From Topomyia yanbarensis (lineage: Eukaryota; Arthropoda; Insecta; Diptera; Culicidae), in the NCBI RefSeq assembly GCF_030247195.1, contig NC_080671.1, positions 107,743,845 to 107,807,844 on the forward strand: a stretch of DNA of 64,000 nt. The letters run 5' to 3'. The notes beneath the pieces were generated by a model that had not been told where the DNA came from, searched no databases, and saw only the letters and a list, made by a program, of their open reading frames with translations. Every line of letters begins with the position of its first letter. Positions within the stretch are counted from its first letter, which is position 1. Positions 11,386 through 21,669 of this stretch are shown in pieces. A program made the translations under genes and the position numbers.

Positions 11386-14300
11386 TGATGGAATGTTGTT
11401 AAACTCTAGCTCTATTCCTTCTTTCGTGAACCTGGACCATGGCACACCCTACGCTCAGACTACACTGGGCAGCTATGACCAACAAACTGCCATGTATCAG
11501 TTCTGCGAACAATCTACACACTATGGAAAATAGTGCGTAGAAATTTCTGAGGAAAAAAATCTAAAACAAAAACCAATTACAACAAAGGACACAATCAACA
11601 TCTATGCCTACAGTACGCACCGATAGATCATAGACAACGTATCGGGAATTCGAATATCTTAATTTTTGGATGACCAATTTGGCCAAATGATGAGTTGAAG
11701 AATTTTCCTCTTCTTTCTATTTGTTCTATTTGCAAATCAATTATGATGGAATGAAATTCAATAAATCAAAAAGTCGATTTTTGTGACCGAAGATGACTAA
11801 CAAAAACCTACAAATACTGGTGAATAAATACAAATCGCAAAATTAGGAACAGTTTGAACTTTTCATTGTAGCGCTAGAAAATAAACTGAATATTAGAGTA
11901 ATCCGTCATCATATTGCCAAGTTGGTAATTCTTTAGTCAATACCTATCGGATTCTTTGTCAACTCAAAAGCGCTTCAGTATGAAAATGGAGTCGATTTTT
12001 GTCCACTGAAGATGAACAAAAGAGATCGAATCTTTTCCCTTTGAAGTGTTTTTGATTATTGGTTTTTATTTATTGGTTTTCAAGCTTTACGATTAAAAAT
12101 AGAAATACGGTCATTAACTGCTTTTTCTTCAAGGACAACTTTAAATTTTTGACCAATATTTTTGCAAAAAGTTTTATTAATGTTTTAAAATTTATCATCT
12201 GAATTACTGGACTCTTTTTAAAGATATCTATTAGAAAATTGAAGAAATTCTTCTTACTTCTAGTGTGTGATTGCCCAAATCAGCCAACCAAAACAGAAGA
12301 TATATTAAAATATTTAAATATCTCCGAAAATCCAATAATTTAAGTCCATTAAATGTGCTTCTGCAGCAAAAAGTCTATTTTGATTTTCATGTTCGCACAG
12401 TTTGTTATTTTTAACGAATTCCAACCTCAAAATTTGAGATACATTTGCGAGTAGAAAAGATAATTTGCATTTTGATAACGCTAATAGGTACACGAAATTT
12501 GAATTTTCATTGAATATATGTAACGGGCGATAAATCGTATATGTGAACCGTGCCCAGTGACTTCTGTGGTATACGGATCAGGGCCAACTCAATTTTCACA
12601 TGGCAACTATTCAGCGCGCTGAGTCATTTTCATGAGATCTTTGTGCATCCGACTACGGAATCTCTTATCATCTGATATGTCTGAAATGTCAGGATATGTA
12701 ACTGCCCAGCAGCTATGCAATTGCTATTTCGAGTTTTCGGCTGTCCTTACTGTGTTTGGACGACTGAAACTAAGTAACTCACAAAATTTTATGTTGTAAT
12801 AATATTTTTCCATCTTGTCGAAGTCCTTAGATGCCAGGAAAAATATAAAAGGGATGCATTTTATAAACTTTGATTTGCTTTAAATGCATTTTTTGGGATT
12901 AACTGTATTGATTACATTGCATGTTCACAAGTCACGAAATAAGCCGTAGAACTGTTGACTACGTTAACTAGTACTATAAAGATATAGACTGGTGTTTAGG
13001 GTGAGATTTTTTTGTGATGTGATTAACAATCACAGCAGGTACCACTCAATAGTAAATGTCAAAAATTTTGTATCTTTCTTCAGCTTATTGCCACTTCCCA
13101 GCCAGTCTTTTGATGGTATATCCAAGTTGGAACTCAATAATACGTGTTTATATCTCACTGACAAAGTCGCACAAAATCGGCATATGCGTACAAAGCTGGA
13201 GGCGATATACGTACATAGCTATTGAAATTGACAATTTTTAATATGAAAGCGATTCTAGAGAATATATTTACGATTGGATATGCGAAGCAATCTGACAATA
13301 TTTCAAAATCATATCTTATCTTCAAGTAGAGAAACGCTATTCCAATAAACATTCGCTATATATGCAGCAATTTCATTTCAAAGATATGAGATAAGTCGTA
13401 AGTAAATTCGCTAAATCGGTTTTCTTATGTGTTGTGATATATTAAGTCGTATCTAACTGTTTGAAGTCATTGTGATGTATATCGAAGTCGTACATATGTT
13501 TATGTTCAAAACTGACTATTCCCACACATTGGAACGACTACAATGACTTTATGAAGTTATTAATCCGACATTGATTGAAGTAAATTACGATCAAATGTGA
13601 GCAAAAATACGATTTTTAATAATATAAATATTTGTAGCTATATGTATATAGTTTGTCAGTGCTCTACGAACAACTCTGATCCAATACGATTTAATTAGTA
13701 CATCAATGCGATTCTGAATTAAATGTCGTATTTAAATCATGTTCCTAGTAATATGTAATTACAAATCAATTTCTGCAGACTAAATTCGACTGTCGTAACG
13801 ATTTTGACTTTTTGTAGACATCATTACGAGTCTTTTCCTACATTGTTATACGATTCGTGGTTTGCTGGGTTGGTTAGATCTCTCCATAAAATATTGATCA
13901 AGTCTCCCCAACATTAGTTCTTACGTTCAATGTCGTGCTAATTTTATAAATAACTATCCCAATAGTTCGATTATCGTAGAATCATTCACTACTTTATAAG
14001 GATTGACATGGTAGATGAGTTATATAAAAAAAAATAATGCAAATTCAAGAATTACGAAATTTACGCAGGGACCTTTACGAAAGAAAATTAGGGACCAGAT
14101 TCAGCGGGTATTTCCAACAATTGAATCCTTAAATGATATGCATGCAATCGTTGACAAAACAAACTCACTCATAGCAGCAAAATATCAATAAGCTTGCGTT
14201 CTTCTAGAGGAACCCCTTGGTGGTATGTCGAAGCTGCTAGACTCAAAAAGTTATTTGGATACTCGTCTGACGAAGATGAACTACTCACATATTCCAGGCT

Positions 14301-14809
14301 GTAATGAGCCATTACCGATGACTACCATAGAGTTCTATTCAGATAGTTTTGATTCATGGGCATTTGTTCGTAGTGTTCGATCAAATTGGCGATTGAAAGT
14401 TTTGCTCCGTATAAGCATCCAGGGAATATGGATAAAGCTTCGCTCTTTGGCTACATATGAACGAAAACATTTCTGACTGATCAGAGTCCGAAAATATTTT
14501 CTGAATTTTTCATTGCAGTATTCTAGTCAGGGAACCGCTTGGACATTGCAAACTCATTATCACATGGCTACTATTGAGCTCATTATTCGTGTCATTCGTG
14601 TGATGCCTCGCAATACCTTATGCAATTACGTAACAGGATTTTTGGTTCCCATACATAGATGAACCTGTTCTTCACGGAGCTAAATCTCAAGGATACGTTA
14701 TTGTTCCTAACCCATTGTGATAAAGAGCTGTAGGCTTTATCAGTAGGATTCAATATTCCTTCGGGAGTGAAGAATCCGGACTGTTTACTGTTTTATGGTG
14801 TGATTGTAT
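11386..14809. other. No gene; possible small element at 13338-13869
   Basis: AT-rich DNA without convincing exons. Between about 13338 and 13869 the motif TACGAC/GTCGTA recurs. The ends (CCAATAAACATTCG at the left, complement of CCCAGCAAACCACGA at the right) are weakly inverted, suggesting a decayed small DNA element. No target duplication was found. Open frames of 60-85 codons here show no family resemblance. Confidence 0.3.
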
Positions 14810-16525
14810 TGTGTTGTCATTTTCCATTTTGCCTTTCTCATATAAAGAAAGGCTTTGCAATCACTGTAAAAATCGACTTTTTAACCGAGGCCCGGAGGGC
14901 CGAGTGTCATACACCATTCGATTCAGTTCGTCGAGATCGGCAAATGTCTGTGTGTGTATGTATGTGTGTGTGTCATTTAAACTCACACAATTTTCTCAGA
15001 GATGGCTGAACCGATTTTCATCTGAAAGGTATAAAGGAAGGCAAAATATGCAGTTGAGTATTGCGTCGCCGCCTCTACCCCCACCCGCCCTGCCCTTACA
15101 CCTCCCTCCTTCATCACTCCCCTCCCCTTGGACCACCCTCACGCCCGCATTTCCTTCATCCACCCCGTATGCCGACATAAGATGAAGGATTTCTGACGTA
15201 TCTCCACTCCCACTCTACTAACCCCCCATTCCCTCCACTTTCAAACCCATTCCACCAACATTTCAAAATATAATCACATGAAGATAACATTGAACTCATG
15301 CTGATTAAGCTAATTAAATATTATTCTTTTGCCTTTCTCTTATAGAAAGGTTATGTGTGTGTATGTATATCTGTGTGTATGTATGTGTGTATGTATATGT
15401 GTATGTATGTGTGTATGTATGTGTGTATGTATGTGTGTATGTATGTGTGTATGTATGTATGTATGTATGTATGTATGTATGTATGTATGTATGTATGTAT
15501 GTATGTATGTATGTATGTATGTATGTATGTATGTATGTATGTATGTATGTATGTATGTATGTATGTATGTATGTATGTATGTATGTATGTATGTATGTAT
15601 GTATGTATGTATGTATGTATGTATGTATGTATGTATGTATGTATGTATGTATGTATGTATGTATGTATGTATGTATGTATGTATGTATGTGTGTGTATGT
15701 GCGGATTTGTTAACAAAATGTCCACATCGGTTTCTTGGAGATGGCTGAACCGATTTTTACAAACTAAGATTCAAATGAAAGGTATAATATTCCCATAGGT
15801 TGCTATTGAATTTCATTTTCAACCGACATCTTGTTCCGGATTACGAGTTGAAGAGTATGGTTACAAAACAAAATTTGTTGATTTATCCACATCGGTTTCT
15901 CGGAATTTTCTGAACCGATTTTGACAAACTTGATTTTAAATGAAAGGTCCATCAGCTGCTGTTGAATTTTGTGTGGATCCGAGTTCTGGTTCCTGAATTA
16001 CTGGGTGATACGTACGATAACGCAGCAAATCCCGATTCTAACGAATTCTGCGATGAATGTAAAAAGGTGATTTTTTATTCAAAATGTAAACACAACTGTT
16101 GAATTTGTAGATCTAGGTCACCAACATTCATTCAAAGTCTCTTTGGCCACACTGGCCACCATCGACGGATCCGGAAGAATCCAAATTCAGAATAACGGTT
16201 ATATTGGTTTCTCGAAAATGGCTAGAACGATTTGATCAACTTAGTCTCAAATGAAAGGTGTTGCGTCCCCGGAAACTGATATTAAATTCCATCTCCATCC
16301 GACTTCCAGCTCCGGAGTTACGGGTTGTGGAGAGCGATCACATAGAAAACTCCGATTCAAACCGATACCGCGATGACTGCAAAAAGGTGCTCTTATATAT
16401 ACTTACCAAGTGTAATAAGAATGAAAGACATTTCCCTAATGTTATATTGTACGAACTAGCTATTAAATCATAGTTTGGAGAAATGAGAAAGGCACAATTG
16501 CACCTCTAGGTGGATTAAAACAGGT
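14810..16525 (+). repeat. Dispersed modular repeat, long tandem copy
   Basis: This is the most complete copy. The opening module (GCCTTTCTCATATAAAGAAAGG, read loosely; AATCACTGTAAAAATCGAC; GGCCGAGTGTCAT) runs to about 14950 and is followed by TG/GTAT repeats. A C-rich linker (15060-15245) leads to TTGAACTCATGCTGATTAAGC, then a second opening module at 15331 with the giant (GTAT)n. Three internal modules follow near 15735, 15885 and 16200, each with GGTTTCT, then TGAACCGATTT, then AAATGAAAGGT, and mostly ending in an ATCCGAC/CCGGAGTTACGGG-type segment. It closes with GAGAAAGGCACAATTGCACC (16486-16505). The opening and closing share TGCCTTTCTCAT in inverted form, so terminal inverted repeats are possible. 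Confidence 0.75.
15349..15700 (+). repeat. (GTAT)n microsatellite, about 350 bp
   Basis: Imperfect GTGTGTAT units from 15349 give way at about 15448 to an almost pure GTAT run lasting to about 15690, roughly 60 units. It occupies the position where other copies of the modular repeat carry only a short TG/GTAT stretch, so the expansion arose inside the repeat. All long open frames across it, on both strands, are artefacts. Confidence 0.97.
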
Positions 16526-18081
16526 TTTTTTTTTCCTTTTTTTCACCTCCCTTTCCCTGTCAGGAAAGTGATGAAACCATGTGGCAAGACACAAACATCC
16601 GAATAACATGGGAAACGTGCCAATCGAGCCAATTTATTCTGATTTCTTATTTTGATTCATCCATGTATTTCTTTCTCAGAAATATGCTGTTGTTTGTTCA
16701 TGGTCAAAAGAATTTAATAGCTTCCCCATATTATCTCACAGGGCGCTATTAATTTACGTCATTGGCGTTGATTTATTAAATTACATTTGAATTAAAAAAC
16801 ATTAGCATGTTCGCAACATTATCAAAACACAATTAAAAAGTCCAAAAATAACTAATTAATTAGACATTGTTTACCATCCTTGTTCAATTTGACCTCTTTG
16901 GGTATACCAGAAATCACTTGCTAATACGAAGCGAAAACAGACAAATATTTGCTCCTTGTGCCACATGCCTTCTAAAATCGCTTGTTGATTTCGACTGATC
17001 AAATTTCTGCTAAAACAAGAAAAACAAACTAATTTCCTAATCAGCTAGACCATCAGACGCAAACGCAACTACACTCGTGATACGATCACGAAACGAAACA
17101 GAAAGGAAGCGAAAACCGTTCGACATAGGCGTTGAAGAGGAGTCCGTTGCGTGTGTCAGTGATTGAAACAAAAATAACCCCCGAAAATAACAAACAATAA
17201 AAGAAAAAAATCTGCAAAAATAGCGCTTGTCAAACGTGAAGATGCCATTATCTTATTCCACCACAGCAGTTTAAATTTTCGCCTCCGGTCGGTGATGGTG
17301 GTTGTGGCTATCGGAATTCGCAAACAACTGCTAGTAAGAAGGCGATAAAGCGTATAATAAGTTGCTGAAAACACGCGCAGCACGATCTACCACTTCAACC
17401 GACCCCGACAAACAACAGCAAACGGCGGCGTTCCGCGATTGGGCGATGGCAAGCTTCAAGCAAAAGTGTTGATCGAAGCATAGTTCTAATGTTTCAATTG
17501 GTGCTGCGACAGCAGCAGACCGGTCGGTTGTTGTTGTTGTTGATGTTGTCCATCGCAGACAGTGGAGCCACAAAAGTCGCAAACAGAAGAAAAGTGCTCG
17601 CTGTCGGAAAAGCAGAACCGAAAGAAGGGGTGCGGTGGGACTAATCCTGACCTAACGCAAAAATGAATGGCTGAGCGTGTTTTTTTCCTCACTCGGCCCG
17701 TCAACGTGTTGTAGAAACGAAAATAAATGTGTACGGGTAACAAAATAAACATAATTTCGACCGACGCGCGGTAGTAGGCTGGTAGACCAATACACATGGG
17801 AGGGTATGGGTCGGTGTAGGCAGGGCGGGTAAATAGGAAGTAGAAGCGATGCGTCAGTGCGTGTTTTTTTTTCTTTTCGAAGTCGAAGTGGGTAGTGGTG
17901 GGTGGTGTGAGGGTAACGCACTTTGTTCAACAAAGCTTGCGATCTCTGGTGCGGTGATTCCACTGGCACTGGTATCGATTAACCCCCACAGAACTAAAGT
18001 GCGTAGCATTGGTCGAACGCACGCGCGCACGCAACGCGTTCGCAGCTTTTTCGATGTTTTTCTTTCGTACACACGTTGGTA
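16526..18081 (+). other. Upstream region of the 18.6-kb gene
   Basis: After a T-rich stretch, AT-rich DNA gives way from about 17050 to CpG-containing unique sequence that continues to the first coding exon. A TCAGTG initiator-like motif at 17157 could mark an alternative start site. Several open frames of 75-115 codons lie here on the minus strand, but they are rich in low-complexity Ser, Thr and Pro and match no family I know. I read the stretch as promoter and possible upstream 5' UTR exon sequence. Confidence 0.4.
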
Positions 18082-18088
18082 TATATAA
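18082..18088 (+). promoter_or_regulatory. TATA box upstream of the 18.6-kb gene
   Basis: TATATAA is followed by GG in otherwise GC-rich sequence, about 570 bp before the start codon at 18658. A start site would be expected about 30 bp on, near 18112, where no TCAGT initiator is seen. The initiator at 18222 is too far away to pair with it. Two alternative start sites are therefore possible. Confidence 0.45.
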
Positions 18089-18221
18089 GGAAGGGGTATA
18101 GACACCACCGGCGACGGGAAGCATAAAACGTCGCGGCTCGCCTTTCTGTGCTGTGGTATTGGTGTTGAAGCTCGCACCGGCGATGTGGGACTCGGAGGCA
18201 AGTGGTGGATCGCGAACGCAG

Positions 18222-18227
18222 TCAGTC
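18222..18227 (+). promoter_or_regulatory. Arthropod-type initiator (TCAGTC)
   Basis: TCAGTC in the context CGCAGTCAGTCTAG matches the arthropod initiator consensus, with the A at 18224 as the candidate first base. The expected downstream promoter element position (18251-18255) does not fit well. If used, the leader to the start codon would be about 434 nt and contain several upstream ATGs. Confidence 0.4.
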
Positions 18228-18439
18228 TAGTGCTGAACGTCGCGCGAAGCTAACACGGATTCCCGAAAAAGAGAGCAGGGACAGAATCAAACCTGCCGCT
18301 TGGAATAAGTTGAAATTTTAGGGAGAGGTTCTCCCCCACCCCCACTTCCCCAGTTGAAAGCGTTCTGTGCGAAGGGTGGAACGGTTCAATCATATCAGTC
18401 CGTGGGGGAAAGAATTGGATATCAGTGCGCGATAATTAC

Positions 18440-18657
18440 ATGGATGATTGTTGCGAGATGATGTGAAGGAAAAGTTCTAAGTGTAGTTAACTATAGCAAA
18501 TGTATAGTGGAAAATGTGTAGATAGCAAATTAAGAGTTTGAGCTTTGAGGTGAACATAATCGAGGAAATTGAATAGTCTGATTTTAAACGGAAGTAACTG
18601 ATCGGACCGGATGAGAAGAAATTATTCTAGCGAAAACGTGTCAGCAACATCACCAAA
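18440..18657 (+). promoter_or_regulatory. Upstream ORFs in the leader of the 18.6-kb gene
   Basis: The leader contains four upstream ATGs: 18440-18466 (MDDCCEMM, stop), 18500-18541 (13 codons, stop), 18514-18525 (three codons, stop) and 18611. The last is out of frame with the main start and stays open across the whole first coding exon. Such features can lower or regulate translation of the main frame. Their effect here is inferred from sequence only, and depends on the transcript starting upstream of them. Confidence 0.4.
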
Positions 18658-18739
18658 ATGGATCTATGGGACAAACAAGACTGGATTAAGGATATTCTTT
18701 CGAAGTCCGGTACGGAAATCAAGGAAGTACCTGCTGAAG
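18658..18739 (+). CDS. First coding exon of an unidentified gene
   Basis: ATG at 18658 lies in an excellent insect start context (CACCAAAATGG). The frame reads MDLWDKQDWIKDILSKSG then TEIKEVPAE, 27 codons plus one base, and ends at a good donor (GAAG|GTAATA, intron from 18740). The peptide is hydrophilic, has no signal sequence or membrane segment, and looks like a real protein start. I do not recognise the family. Reading on through the donor gives only about 37 further codons in AT-rich sequence, so splicing is more likely. No second exon could be identified downstream, consistent with a very long first intron filled with transposons. An alternative ATG at 18611 in another frame is weaker in context. 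Confidence 0.6.
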
Positions 18740-19248
18740 GTAATATTGTCGACTTTTCATTTTGGAGAGTAATATTGGTTGGAACTACAGACTGTTTTCT
18801 TATCTCATCTATAAAAGAGAAACTAAAATTTTTTTACAACAATTCGAATTAAGGGAAGGGTAAGCTTAATCCGGTCAAAAAGACACATTTTCGTTCAAAA
18901 ATTTGTTGTGGCAATACAGAGAGTGTTAGTTTCCACACAATGGCAACAAAATTGACTCAGATTTTCTTAAAAACTCATTGAAAAATATCGAAAAATGAAC
19001 GAGTGGCATTGAATGTCCGGAGGCGCATCGCCGAAAACTTGATTTGTGGTGTACATCATAACTCAAAATCTACCGGACCAATCGTTTTGATATCATGCAC
19101 AGTTCTTTTTCACATAATTCTCCAGGTAACTATAGCAGTTTTTTTACTGGATTTTTTAATTTTTCGTGATTTTTTTTGTAAAAACAATATCACTAATTTT
19201 TTTGTAAAGACCTCCTGCAGCTACCTGGCAATGATATGAAAAAGAACT
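18740..19248 (+). other. Start of the long intron of the 18.6-kb gene
   Basis: AT-rich DNA begins with the donor GTAATATTG. No exon-like frame or repeat with clear ends is seen before the small element at 19249. Intron status is inferred from the donor. Confidence 0.35.
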
Positions 19249-19490
19249 GGTTGGTGTTAAGTCAGACCGGACTAAGGAACATTGCATTGATTTCGAGAAA
19301 AACGAGTTTAAAGTTTGAATCTCAGCACCCTTTACATTATAATGTGAAATTTATTATTTACGTAAATTATTGTAACATATTAAAAATCTGGCAAGAGTGG
19401 AATGCAGCAGAAAAAGTTCTTTATCCAGTGCTATCATTATCTCATTTTTTGATATTTTGCGACTTAGTCCGGCGTGACTTAACACCGACC
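19249..19490. mobile_element. Small DNA element with 4-bp target duplication, copy 1
   Basis: The terminal inverted repeats read GGTTGGTGTTAAGTCAGACC at the left and, complemented, GGTCGGTGTTAAGTCACGCC at the right. The flanks are AACT on both sides, a 4-bp target duplication. It shares its interior with copy 2 at 21423-21669 (GATTTCGAGAAAAACGAG, TTATTGTAACATAT, TCATTATCTCA). There is no coding capacity. A 4-bp duplication excludes typical hAT, Tc1/mariner and piggyBac insertion; the mobilising family is unknown. Confidence 0.75.
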
Positions 19491-20099
19491 AACTGTGAAC
19501 AAATTCAGAACGATTGGTCCAGAAAATTTTGAATTATGGTGCACACTGCATTTATCGGAATGTCTCCTGATTATTCACTGCCACTCATCCAATTTTAAAT
19601 ATTTTGCAATGAAACTTCTGCAAAATTTTGTTTAAATATGGGAATTGGCTGAATAAACTAACACTTTCAGCATCCTATAAAAGTTTTTTGAAGTGTGATT
19701 TTTTACTGAAATCACTTTTTATTGTGATATTGATAAAATATAGCACGGTGGTTACAACATAAAATTATACAATTAAGGTACAGAGTACTAATTCCTCACA
19801 GTCAGATTTCCAATGCTTCACTGTACTTTAGTACCGTAAAACAGGGGGTCATTGATCATTGGGGTACCTTTGACCACATGAGACATATTTTGCCATCTGT
19901 ACGATGATTCTCTTTAATAAAATCATCGAAACAACAAACCAAGTCGCTTTTAAACCTGTACAGTATCTATTGGCAACGATTAGCCATTATATGGACTTTG
20001 CAAGAAAAAATGGAAATGACAGAGCTTTCCTGTATCTTTTCAATCAGTTCAAACAATGTCTAATATACTCATTAGATTGACAGGAAAAAAATGACCCCT
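19491..20099. other. AT-rich DNA, possible small element at 19840-20099
   Basis: A weak inverted pair built on GGGGTCATT (near 19853 and, complemented, near 20093) suggests another small element abutting the fold-back at 20100. No target duplication was found. Otherwise there are no features. Confidence 0.3.
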
Positions 20100-21210
20100 A
20101 TCGGCCCACCCCTGATTCGATTCCTAGTCCCACCAGGAGTACTTGCACCAAATTTGAAGCAAATCGGACAAGTCTAGCTACCGGACCAACGTGCCTGAAG
20201 TTTGTATAGGATTTTTCGACAATTTACATGGAGAAAACCCACTAACTCGCATTTTTGCCGCTAGGTGGTACTGTATGTATCACATTATCACAGTAAGTGA
20301 AAATATGAAAGATAATTTAATTGTCTACAACTTTGCGGAAGACTGCTAGTGAATTCGGCTTTGTTGAAAGAAGTTATTAAACTTTTAGTGAAGTGATGTC
20401 TGAGTCAGTTTTGCATGGGGCCTAGCAGTGCATGGTTGTGTATCAGTACTCGATTCGCGCGAACTGAACATTTTTGTGAAATTACCATAAGATTCAGCTC
20501 AATAGTATGTTCAGAAGAATTTTAGTAAATAATACAAGCCATGTTTTGGATAGAACATTTTAGTTCCACATTTTACCACATAGAGGGCGCCAACACTAAC
20601 TTTTCAACGAAAAGAGATAGAAATTAGGTGTCTTCTACAAAGTTGTAGAACAGGAATTTTCCAATATTTCTTCCAAACATCCTGATATTCTATCTCTCTT
20701 CTATTAAAAGTTAGTGTTGGCGCCCTCTATGCGGTCACAGTTGGAACTAAAATTTTACAACCAAAACATAACTTGTATTATGTCATATAATTCTTTTGAA
20801 CATACTATTTGGCTAAACCTATCGATTATTTCACAAAAATGCATAGTTCGTAGGAATCCAGTGCTGCTACACCACCATGCACTGCTAGGCCCCATGCAAA
20901 ACTGACTCAGATATCACTTCGTTAAAAGTTTAATAACTTCTTTTAGTAAAGCCGGATTCACTAGCAGTCTTTGACAAAGTTGTATACAATTAAATTATCT
21001 ATCTTATTTTCACTTACAGTGATGATGCGATACATGCAGTGCCACCTAGCGACAAAAATGCGAGTTGGTGGGTTTTCTCCATGTAAAATGTCGAAAAATC
21101 CCATACAAACTTCAGGCACGTTGGTACAGTAGCTAGACTTGTCCGAATTGCTTCAAATTTGGCGCAAGTACTCCTGGTGGGACTAGGAATCGAATCAGGG
21201 GTGGGCCGAT
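20100..21210. mobile_element. Long fold-back element, arms of about 520 bp
   Basis: 20100-20620 and 20690-21210 are inverted copies of each other at roughly 90% identity by eye. Both outer ends read ATCGGCCCACCCCTGATTCG. Paired landmarks along the arms include GGAGTACTTG, GACAAGTCTAGCTACCG/TAGCTAGACTTGTCCG, the CCGCTAGGTGG block, ACTGACTCAG/CTGAGTCAG, and GGGCGCCAACACTAACTTTT at the inner ends. The loop is about 65 bp. No protein is encoded and no clear target duplication was found. If transcribed within an intron it would form a very long hairpin. A single-arm relative lies at 26828-27120. Confidence 0.85.
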
Positions 21211-21422
21211 TACGATTTCAAAAATTCATTATTTTTCTGGGCAGTCTAATACTCATGAAATCAAGCCACTATAACTGAACTGAACAATTTTTTTGGAAAC
21301 CGAAAATATTTTTGTGAAAAAACCGAAAAAAATAGGGGGTTTTGTTGGTAAATATCGAATTTGGACAATTATTCTAAAAAGTTTGGTAAAATTACTTTGA
21401 ATCCTTCCCAGAAATTTCATTT

Positions 21423-21669
21423 GGTCGGTGTTAAGTCAGACCGTACCAAGTGACAATATATTGATTTCGAGAAAAACGAGTTTAAAGTTTGAATTGCACC
21501 ATCCTTTACGTTATAATTGGGAATTAATTTTGCTATAATTCTTGCTTATTGTAACATATTTCAAATCTGGTTAAAGGTGGATTTAGTTAAAGATATTCTT
21601 TATACAGTGCAATCATTATCTCAGTTTTTGATGTTCTGCGACTTAGTTCGGTTCGACTTAACACCGACC
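21423..21669. mobile_element. Small DNA element with 4-bp target duplication, copy 2
   Basis: The ends are GGTCGGTGTTAAGTCAGACC and its near-complement, and the flanks are ATTT on both sides. It has the same orientation and interior as copy 1 at 19249-19490, with moderate divergence. The two independent 4-bp duplications (AACT and ATTT) make the boundaries firm. Non-coding. Confidence 0.8.

Noticed and set aside
15349..15700. CRISPR-like array
   Set aside because: It is a simple tetranucleotide repeat without spacers.
15329..15798. Long open frames (118-147 codons) on both strands
   Set aside because: They translate the (GTAT)n microsatellite, giving repeating MYVC or IHTY; a four-base repeat without stops opens the frames.
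17331..18201. Minus-strand frames of 83-115 codons upstream of the 18.6-kb gene
   Set aside because: Low-complexity Ser/Thr/Pro composition in a GC-rich promoter region, no motif, and opposite to the supported transcript.
18611..18739. ATG at 18611 as the main start
   Set aside because: Weak context and a basic, unstructured translation; the ATG at 18658 has a far better context and a more protein-like product.
20100..20130. tRNA box B-like GATTCGATTCC
   Set aside because: No box A at the right distance; it is the end of the fold-back arm.
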